Assembly: GCF_002078875.1 (NCBI RefSeq) | Contig: NC_034410.1 | Span: 44,624,053-44,688,052 of the forward strand | Direction: 5' to 3' | Origin: Numida meleagris | Taxonomy: Eukaryota > Chordata > Aves > Galliformes > Numididae | DNA length: 64,000 nt | Shown here: positions 13,640 to 23,290 of the stretch, one piece after another | Layout: every line of letters starts with the position of its first letter | Numbering within the stretch: the first letter of the stretch is position 1 | The notes under the pieces: generated by a model | What the model saw: the letters and a program-made list of their open reading frames with translations, nothing else | Told to the model about the DNA's origin: nothing | Database searches by the model: none | Program-made: the position numbers and the translations under genes

Positions 13640-14420
13640 TCTCTATTTTGTCAACACCTCTGACAATCTGGACACAAAACTGGTTACAGTACCTCAGAAG
13701 TAGTCTCATAAGTGCTGTAGAGGGGTATAATTGCATCCCTCAACCTCTCTTGTTAATGCAATTTTTGTTGCTGCCAGGGTACACTTCTGACTGGTGTACA
13801 GTGAACTGAACACCAGAATGCCCAGGTGCCTTCTTACAGAGCTGCTTTCTAGCCAGCCAGCCTCCAGCCTGTGCAGCCATGGAAGTTACTATGTCCCAGA
13901 AGTAGGCCTTTCCTAGATAGCCTGAGATTCCTGCCAGCCCATTTCCACAGCTTGCAGAGATCCCTCTGAATGGCTGCCCCATTTGCCATCATGTTACCTG
14001 CTCCTCACAATCCAGGAATGAAGTGGCTGAGGATGCGTTCTGTCACTATGCCAGTATGCTATGAGAAACTGCGTTGAAGACTGCACTTAAGAGTCACTGT
14101 TCTCCCCCAGTTCACAGTCATTTCATCTTAAAAGACAGTCACAATGATCAGAGTTCATCTGCTGAAAGTTTCATGTCACCTTTCTGTTCCTCATGTGACG
14201 CTTCCCATGAGAACTTCTTCTGTAAGTTTTCCAAGGACTGAGGTGAGACTGACCAGTCTGTGGTTCCCTGGACCTTCTTTCCTGTTCTGAAGTTGTGCGA
14301 CATTTGTCTTTTTCCAGTTTTCAGCGACCACACCTGGCTGCCATGACCTTACAAAGATGACAGAGAGGCGTCGCAAAGACACGGCTCACCTCTCTCAGCA
14401 CCTTTGGAGAATGCTCTCTA
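13640..14420 (-). mobile_element. Old, divergent CR1 LINE (reverse orientation)
   Basis: Several blocks match antisense CR1. One near 13,690-13,740 has the cctcagaagtagtctcataa / gctgtagaggggtataattg pattern. Another, near 13,815-13,860, resembles the antisense of the KDLGVLV region (aatgcccaggtgccttctta). A third, near 14,235-14,345, resembles the antisense of the RT segment (gaggtgagactgaccagtct, gtggttccctggaccttctt). The blocks are out of frame with one another and heavily diverged, so this is an ancient copy or two adjacent fragments. Confidence 0.6.
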
Positions 14421-17400
14421 GTTCAGTGTATTTGTACATGCACACTTTACTTACATAATCACCACCTCAATAGTCCTCTACTTTTAATGTTTTGTACACG
14501 TAAAATGTTGTACACAAACCACCTACTACTTCAAACAAACTGAACTTAACTAAGTAAAAGCGATCTGCCACTCATGCTATGATATGCAGGATATCGCTGT
14601 GAGTAGCCCTCATTTACTTGAGAATTCTCTCCCTTATTGACAGCTCCATACAATCTGAGTGCTGCTCAGGTCCCTCTCAGGAAAGAAAAGCATAGAGGTA
14701 TTTGTTTGACTCTACTCATCTGGGTAGTCATTTCTACCACTACTACTCAAATAGCAGTCAGTTCTGGAATACTCAGCTAAAGATCTGCTCACTTCCCTCT
14801 ACTTTCCTAAAGGAAGTAAGTAGAAAAGGTCTTTACAGCTGACTTATTACCATCAGTCTTAAATTAACATTTTGCTGAGAGGAATTAGCATACCCTCAAA
14901 TTGTCTGAGTAGGGCAGGATATTCCCAATCTAGGGAGAGCTCACTACAGGTAGTATAAAAGCAACTTCTAAAAAGACTGCAATACCATGAAAGATATATC
15001 CTGGCACAGAACTGGCACATGCTGGTGCCATGCTCAAGGAAGGAAATCAATTTGGGAAGTCTCAGTGTATGAGTTTTGATGGTACAGTACGTGAAAGGTC
15101 ATGTCAGACATTAAAACACTAGCTATTTATTCTTTAATGTGAACATGTATAGCACACCAGCAAAGCATCCAACAAACATGATATATTCTCTTGACCACTT
15201 ATACTCTTAATGGCAACTAGCAGATATGGACCTTCTTATTGCAGTCATTTAACTTGAGAAAAGATGAGCTTCAGATCCAGTGTAGTAGTTTCATAAGTTA
15301 ACCACTTAGAGCTATTTTCCTTCACACTGTTAGTCAAAACCCTTCACAGCTGAGTTGTGTTAACAAGATCCTAAGTGAGCTCTTCAACAATATTAGCACA
15401 AGTTTGCTTGATGCAGCATCAAGTAAGCTCTACTAGCCTTGGGTGTACTGCGGAATCAAGAATTGAACAAATAGCTGGGAACTGCTGCATCCTTAATTTG
15501 CTGTGCCTGATCTCCAGGACCTACTCTCATTTGACTTGCATAAAAGGAGACAGGAAAAACAGAAAGAAAGGTAAGACAAGTCAAGTAATTATTTTGTTTC
15601 AAACCAAGTTCCTTCAGCTAGTGAGGCAAATTCCTGGAAAAATTTCTATGCAGATTTATAAGCACGAGCACACTGCTAAGAATACCAAGCCAGTTCTAGA
15701 CTCAAAGGCAACCAGAGGAGCAGTGTAGAGGAAACTACTGCATGGCAAGTTTTCTCCTGCACTCCAAATACTCAGTAACTGCAGCCTGGCAAGGCTGGGA
15801 AACAATATGCTTGGGGAAATCTTCAGTGGTTATGGACTGAAGCTGGGGAAAGAATGAATGAAATGGCTAGAATCCAGAAATAAAACTGTTTGCAGCACTG
15901 GGCTACTCAGTTGTTGCAATGGCTTTCTGGAATCTGAAAGTCTCTTCTGGGCTTTAGAAGCTAACAGCCCAGAGGCCCCACAGCTGCTGTTTAGGAAGAG
16001 CAAGACCTCCAGAATCAACCCCCTCTGCTTTAAACCCTTACATTCTCTGCACTCTAACCCACCCTCTTAAGTTGACATTTCTTCATTTTTCCATGACAAG
16101 TACTTAAATCAGTTTTCATTTATTTTTATTTAAGCTGGTTAAAAAAAAAAAAAGTAAGTAAGAAGGAAATTGGGTCAGTATTCAACGAGAGTCCAGAACA
16201 ATTAGGAGGAAGTCAAGTTAAAGTTAAGCTGCTGAATACAGCTCTGTAGCTTAAAAAAATAAAAGAAGACATCAGTAATAGCTTAGTTAACCAGTCATTC
16301 TAGAATGACCAGTGTAAGGTATTAGCTAATAACCTAATCATCTAAAAAAAATAGTAAATTTAGAGTTGGATGGAAATTTTTCAAATGAAACCTTTTCCAT
16401 CAGAAAACACTGCAGTGGATTGGTTGAAAACAAGACGCTAAGCGTGGATATAGTCTCTTAGCACTTCAAATGGGGATGCTGAGACATTCCACAGATGGCA
16501 AATGGAGAAGACAGACCAAGATGTACACATATTTCTGAAGTCTCCTTCCACAATTAATTGCTTGTCTGTCAGAATTAAAGCCTGCCTAGAGGGTTGTTGG
16601 GTTTTTTTTGTTTTTTTTTTTTTTTTTGAGTAAGCTTTTCTTGGATTGAATGTGCAAGTTATATCACAATGCAGTCCAAAAGGAAAAAAGCAGACCAGAA
16701 AGTCAGTAGGTGCAAGCACTATATCATCATTAGTTGGTCTGGATCCAAAGATAAGAGATTTCAGTTTCTCCTATCCTAAGAATATTCACAGGTGGCAAAT
16801 ACATAATTGCCTTTTGTTTCTTGAGAGAAGAAACAAGGAGTTTTCTGTCCTACAGCTCTTTAATACATAAAATATTGTATCAAATCTATTCTGTAATGTT
16901 CCATTCCTTCCCACAGCTTTTGATCAAATGAGAACTGATGTTGGGCCATGGAAAGTCTACTCCACATTTGTCTCTTATCTTGCCTCAAAGAGATCCCTAC
17001 TGGGCCAATTATTCAGAACTCCACTGAAACAAATGCAGCTATTATTCTGCAAGGTCACTTCTTTTCGTAAAATATGATCTCTTTTTCTTCAGGTTGCTGC
17101 AACTCTAACTGTTTCTGGCTCCTTAAATTCCTTTCTTTTTATGGTAGCGATAGGAAAATCTATCGCTACTTTTATGAGAGTCCAGAAATTCACACTGAAC
17201 TAAAAGTCATGCGACAATCTTTTTTTTCTTTTTTTTTTTTTTTGGATGGGAAGCAGTAGGATTTAGAAACTGCTAGCCTAGGTCTCCTGCAATTCAGCTG
17301 AACATGTCCAAATTGTTTATACATATTTCACATTTCTGAGGCTTTCTTCCCTGCTATACAAACCAGATCAGCTGTACATATGAACCAGGTTGTTCTCTGA

Positions 17401-17799
17401 AATCTGGAGAGCAAGACAGTAGGTTCAGGGAAGTGCCAACAAATGGTATGTGTACACACCAACTATTTCCCTGTGGGTTCTGAGAAAGGGCACTTTCCTA
17501 AGAAAACATATTTTGCTGTTAATCAAATCAGAATGTTTCATTTCTTTAAGGAATGAAGGCAGCTCTTTCCAAACAGCAAACTTGTGTTTTTCTACAATGG
17601 CAGCTTCTGATTCTTGGATGCCTGAAGGACGCATCAACAGAAAAAAAACGCCTGCTGGGACAGGCAAAACTGAAGAGCAAAACCTGTCTTCTCGATGTTG
17701 TATGCGGTACTGTGACTGCTGAACAGATGTAACCTGTAAGCGCTATTAACAATATTGTACTTGGCTTTGAGTGTGGTTTTATGCGGCGTTCACACAAGC
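14421..17799. other. Region upstream of the CpG island, no gene recognised
   Basis: Mixed AT-rich sequence with poly-T runs (16,602-16,627 and around 17,219-17,242) and two short inverted repeats (16,294-16,309; 17,144-17,169). Mammalian synteny would put SUSD5 upstream on the opposite strand, but I recognise none of its Link or sushi exons here. If present it lies further left. Confidence 0.5.
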
Positions 17800-19100
17800 G
17801 ACTGGCAGTGTGCATTACTTGAAGGCGCTTGGCTCCCTGACAGAAGAGCTGCAAATCCCAGTCTGAGGCTGGAGCCCAGCAGACCTGTGCCAGGTAGCCC
17901 ATCACCAGCCCTTCCTCCGGTGGTCTTTGAACCCCACCGGTGACACCCATCGCTCGGGAAGGGACGGGTCAGCACCGAAGCGGCTGGACGACGTCGTGCG
18001 AGGAGCCGACATCAGCTGATCCGCGTCCCCGACCAGACACGCCCACCCACGGCCGCCATCTCGCCGTCCCCCGAGGCCGCCACCTGGGGCGGGAGGGAGG
18101 AGCCGCCAAGCTGGGGGGGCGGGGGGGCTGTGCGGCGGGAGGCCCCACCTCGCAGGGGCGGTGCCGGTCNNNNNNNNNNNNNNNNNNNNNNNNNNNNNNN
18201 NNNNNNNNNNNNNNNNNNNNNNNNNNNNNNNNNNNNNNNNNNNNNNNNNNNNNNNNNNNNNNNNNNNNNNNNNNNNNNNNNNNNNNNNNNNNNNNNNNNN
18301 NNNNNNNNNNNNNNNNNNNNNNNNNNNNNNNNNNNNNNNNNNNNNNNNNNNNNNNNNNNNNNNNNNNNNNNNNNNNNNNNNNNNNNNNNNNNNNNNNNNN
18401 NNNNNNNNNNNNNNNNNNNNNNNNNNNNNNNNNNNNNNNNNNNNNNNNNNNNNNNNNNNNNNNNNNNNNNNNNNNNNNNNNNNNNNNNNNNNNNNNNNNN
18501 NNNNNNNNNNNNNNNNNNNNNNNNNNNNNNNNNNNNNNNNNNNNNNNNNNNNNNNNNNNNNNNNNNNNNNNNNNNNNNNNNNNGCTGTGCGTGCGTCCCT
18601 ATGGCGGGCGGGCGGTGAGGCGTGGGCTGGCGGTGCGTGTGCTCGGAGTGCTTGTGGTGGTGTGTGTGTGTGTGCGTGCGTGCGGAGATGTGTGCGGAGC
18701 GGCGCTGGCTGCGCCGTGTGGGGGCACTTCCATAGGCATGCACGCGCTGGGTGTGGCCGGGGCTGTCTGCGCGCTGCCCGTACGTGCGGTGCCCTCCGTG
18801 CGCGCAGAGCGGCCGCGGCTCGCGCCCGTAAACATGCGTGGCGTTGGCGGATCGATGCGTATGCGCAGGTGGATGTATAACCACCACACAGCTGCGGTGC
18901 GTATGCGGTGGGCGTGGGGTTGGCCGCATCGCTGCGTGGAGGACGTGGGAGCGCGGCGGAGTGCCCTCTGTGCGGGGGGTGCGGGGTGAGACGGTACCTG
19001 CGCGCAGCAGGTGGCGGGGAGAGGTGCGGCGACGGGCGTGGTGCGCTTGCAGACGGGGTTGGCATCACCCCTGGCTTCGGTTACAACTTCAGGGTCTGAC
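17800..19100. promoter_or_regulatory. CpG island, presumed FBXL2 promoter and exon 1 (contains assembly gap)
   Basis: GC content and CpG density rise sharply near 17,800 and fall back to AT-rich sequence by about 19,100-19,300. It is the only long CpG-rich tract in the window and lies about 12.4 kb upstream of FBXL2 exon 2 on the correct side, so it is the natural promoter candidate. The 414-base gap probably hides the core promoter or the first exon. Visible flanks contain G-run clusters (18,087-18,128) and an alternating TG/CG tract (18,660-18,683). The regulatory assignment is inferred from composition and position. Confidence 0.75.
18170..18583. other. Assembly gap (414 N)
   Basis: An unbroken run of N. 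It is flanked by G-rich sequence on the left and CpG/TG-rich sequence on the right, which are classes that commonly drop out of sequencing. Long open frames that appear to span it are artefacts of the undefined bases. Confidence 1.
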
Positions 19101-20899
19101 GCCTTATTGCTTTGCGGTGGTGGTGGTGCGCGGGGAAGGCAGCCAGGCTTTCATGCGTGGGGCAATGCGGTGTTCGAAGGCAGAAGGCTGCTTTTGTGTG
19201 TACGAGCGTGGGATGGTAGTAGGTCTCCTGCTTGGAGCGGAGTGCCAAACCCTACGGAGGGAAGCAGGATACCCCTATGGTATCCTGGTGGTGTAACTTG
19301 AATTTTTCTGTTATGTTTGCGTAAAGGCATGTTTGAGCTCCTTCTGTCTCTTCTGTGCCTTCCCTTCTGTTCCTTCCCAGTTCTAGCCTATCTATTTTGA
19401 ACCTGAGCAAAACAACCTTGAGAAGCAAAACGTGAGGTGGAACAATAATATGGGTAGCCAGTACTTGCAGAGCACCTCTCTGTAGTATTGTGTTTTTAGA
19501 GTAGGCGGATTTGATCAGCAGTGGATGTAAGAAATATCTGTTGCTACAAGGAATAGCAAACACCGGTGAGTGTGGCTGTAGGTGGTGTGGCATTGGCGAG
19601 ATGATTGTGATGCGACTTGATGACGTCCTGCTTTGCGTTGCTTTTCCATCACGCATGCTACGTAGCATCTCTGAATATATTCTGTGGAATATATGAAAAG
19701 CTAATTTAATAAAAACAGATGTATCTCATGTTTCAGACTGAAAAAAAAAAGAATAAAATATTTTATAAAGCGTTTTACAACATAAATAAATATTTTACAT
19801 TAACTCTGAGGAAGGTGAAAAAGGGATTCATTTTGACTAGTTAACACAAGACGTTTTAATGTAGGGAATATTGCTGTTTCTACTGATCAGAAAGACCATC
19901 AGCTTATTACTTGCTTATTTTGATAGTAGACTGAAACAGTAGACGGATTTAGTGATCTTTGTTAAAATTAGAGACAACGTGGGGTTAGCAGATGTGGAAA
20001 GTTGAAACTGAAGTCAAATTTTGACTGAAGCATAGCAACTATTTTTAGGTTAATGGAGTAAAGTAGTACTAATCTTGGCACTGTGACAGTATTGATCTGA
20101 ATGCCAGCAGAAGGCTGTACATTAACAGTACTTCAGCTGTTTTGTCAATTAGAAGTCAGAATAGCAGCATCAATGTCATTATAAATTACCAGTTTGTCTA
20201 ATCGTTCTGGTAATATTTCTCCTGAATCAGAAACGCACTTGAAAGGGATATGCTAAGTATGACAAAGCCATATTAAATTGTGAAATCAAGGAGTTCTCCC
20301 TCCGAGCTCAAACAGTAGCCTGGAGCTAGTTCAGACAGTAGCCACAACACTCATTTGCATTCTTTCTAATAACGTTTTCAGGAAGGTGATGGGTATACTC
20401 TATACATTTCTTTGTTTGTTTGTTTTGTTCTATGTTCTAGCATACTCCAAAAATGTTAGAATTTCTGGTCCTTCATGAGCAAGATATATTGAATGACTTG
20501 ATTCGGATGTGGTAGGGTTGGAGTCCAGTCTTCTCTTTGAGCTTCTGTGAAACAGGTTTCCCACTGGAACTTTGTAGCATGTGGTGGGAAACCTTAATTC
20601 TTTGTAAAACTTCGGAGAAGAACACAAGGAGTGATTTCTTGAATTTTTAAGATTGCAATTCTACTTTCATCATTTTTGAAGCCAGTATGCACTGTTTGTT
20701 AGAAAAGTAATCTGTATCTTTTTCTTTTAAAAGGAATGCAACTCACAGCACACCGCTATCTCCTCTGTCAAATCCAGGTTTATTTTTCAGGATCAAGAAA
20801 TTACTTGCCTATTTCTGTTGAAGTTTAAACTTGTTATTCTTGAGCTTGAATATTTTTACTGATGGTTTGTTGAAGATCAAACTTATCTCAGAGTGATTT

Positions 20900-21300
20900 T
20901 CTCTAAAAATACGCCATGCTTTGAATGTCTGAAAATCTGAGTATAGTGTAATTCTACAAGACTGCATGGAACCAAGTGGCTTATTTTTGAGGCAAAATGA
21001 ATTTTGATTGCTAAGTCCCTGTGAATGGCGCTGTGGTGGAAGCTGCCTTAGGATCAGTTTCAGTATTTTTAATTAGAGTCACAAAGTTACTTGAATGGTC
21101 GAAGAGAAGTACCTTTCTGAGCTCTTTTGAACTTACTTTGCTACTTCTATTTGAGTCTCCAAAGCTTAAGGAAGGATTTGTCACTTATTATCTAACCTGC
21201 TCAAGAAAAGCAAGCCCAGAATCTGTAAGGTGCATGATTTTCCCAGCTCCTTTGCTGCCCTTTCAACACTCTTCAATCTCTTGAGTGATACCATCTGGGT
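20900..21300 (+). repeat. Divergent duplicated block, copy A
   Basis: Shares an ordered series of short identical words with copy B at 22,800-23,290: agtccct (21,014), aagtacctttct (21,107), gaaggatttgt (21,171) and cctgctcaa (21,196). The order is the same in both and the offset is constant at 1,906-1,924 bp. The alignment is degenerate but collinear, in direct orientation. Confidence 0.7.
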
Positions 21301-22799
21301 TGTTATCTTTGCCCTGGAGAAACCACTGCACTTGTGGGAGAGGAGGGCTGGAACTGGGAATGTGCCCCTTTCTGTGCTTGCCCGTTTATGATTACCTAGA
21401 ACCACAAGCTGCTGCTGTGTGGCTCACAAGAAAGTGCAAAATGGCAGCAGCAAGATACCTAATATTAAAATTTGGGCTCTGCGTCACGATGTACTCCTTT
21501 TCTGTCCTAGTGATTTCCTGTCTTCTCCTTCAGACAGAAGGAGATAGTATTTTCAGTGGGTTTGATTACTTTGAACTGGTTACCCAGTATGTTCTGTATA
21601 TTGAAATCAATAAGGAGACGAGACATCAAGTCATCATAAATGTGAAACTCTACCAGCGTGTCATGCTCTGTTGTCATCAGAGGTTGAAATTGAGGTCAGA
21701 GCTTCACCGAGGAAGGGCGTTTCCAAATCATGACTTGATATTATGTACTTATTACCTTAATATTAAGGATCATAATGTGTGTGTGTGTGTATGGTTCTAA
21801 AAATGGTCTATAATCTACTTCTGAAGCAAAGTATCGAGGGTGTTTATTTCTACAGAAGTTCAAGAGCTGTAAGTTTTGGCAGATAGTGGCAACTAAGTGA
21901 ATGTCCAGCTTCTCCTTTAAACGTCAACCTCCTTCCTTCCTTGTAGCAGTTTAAAGTGTTTTGGAAATGCTACTCTAGTGCTATTTCCTTTGAAGTTGGT
22001 TGTAATTGCCACATGTAATCTTGAAGAGGTATGTAATTTTGTCTCTTGCAACTGAAAACGGTCATTAATTACACACTATATATACGATGTGTACAGTGGC
22101 AACACATCTTGTGTCATTTTTATTTTCTGGTTCATACTCCGGGGAGATTGTCTGGCGGAGGTTTGCTCTTCATAATAAAAATTTCACACTCGGTGCTAAG
22201 GAAAACATCAGTTCTGACATAGTGTTTATGATGCAGATCAAGCACTGCTTTAAAACAGCTTTGTAGAAGCTTTAGAGTCATTTCTGTGACGAATTACATC
22301 TTCTAATATAATTTTGAAAAACAGTTATGCTTGGGGAAAAAAAAATCAGTATTCAAAATTCCTCTCAAAGGTGTTTAGAGATTCTGCTTCAGCCATACAA
22401 ACAAGGCTTAAGCCATAATTACATTTACGGTGTGAACTGGTGTCATTGGAAATAGAATTGGCCTTCCACATGTGGGTTGTGTGCTTGGAGGGAGAACTGT
22501 ATCAGTCCAAAGAACAGGGGTGTAAACTAGAGAAATGAACCTTCAGAATTTCTAGATTTGTACACTGCTCTCCATGGCATTGCAATCAGTGTGTTAGTTT
22601 GTAGGTTAAAGTACTGGAGACTGGGAATAAAACTACTCATATGTATAGCACTAAAAACAACCATAGGCTGACATGATGATTCAGAGCAGGAATTTTGAAA
22701 GATGAACTCCTAAGGGCTTTGATGAATCTGTGTTTGAATGGCTGAAACAGAAAGGCTGTCCACAACCAAATACTGCTGTAATTAAGCAAATAGGTAACA

Positions 22800-23290
22800 G
22801 CTTTTCTCTCACCCTGATTTTCCAAAAATGTATCACTGTATGAATGTCTAGAATGTTTATTCCAGCATGGTTTCACAAAGAGTGTATGAAACAAACAGGC
22901 TACTTTGGCCACAAGATGGATTTTAGTATGATTGCACAGTCCCTTTGAATGATGCCTTAGAACTTATTTCAGTCTTTCTGCTTAGAAACTCAGAGTTATT
23001 TGAATGTTCAAACAGAAGTACCTTTCTCAGGTGTTTTGTCCTTGGGACTTTGCAAATTGCATTTGAATCTATGTAATGCTAGAGGAAGGATTTGTTGCTT
23101 ACCTGCTCAACAAGAGGGCACTGAATCTGAAAGATACGGAATCTGAAAACGCATCATCCAGCTTTGTGCTGGGCTACAGTCAACGCAACAACTGTTTGTC
23201 CATTTACTGTTTATTTTCTGCCACAGGTTTGTTGCTCTTGAAACCTTTGAAGTAGATTATCTGGGTTTCTTCACATTCTGCTTGAACAAT
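22800..23290 (+). repeat. Divergent duplicated block, copy B
   Basis: The partner of copy A, with matching words at 22,938, 23,016, 23,085 and 23,102, and further loose similarity upstream (gaatgtct, then a gcatgg block, then ggcta/ggctt). It could be an old tandem duplication or two copies of an unrecognised interspersed repeat. Confidence 0.7.

Noticed and set aside
15375..15728. 117-codon + strand open frame
   Set aside because: No recognisable domain; length is within what chance allows in 18 kb of sequence.
17546..17950. 134-codon minus-strand open frame next to the CpG island
   Set aside because: Tempting as the first exon of a divergent gene, but no similarity to SUSD5 or any family I know, and no supported donor site.
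17902..19068. Very long open frames on both strands across the CpG island (for example 388 codons on the minus strand)
   Set aside because: They exist only because the 414 N bases are read without stops. The flanking residues are low-complexity Arg/Ala/Pro/His typical of GC-rich DNA.
21285..21800. 171-codon + strand open frame in presumed intron 1
   Set aside because: Composition and content look random, it overlaps the edge of the duplicated block, and no domain is evident.
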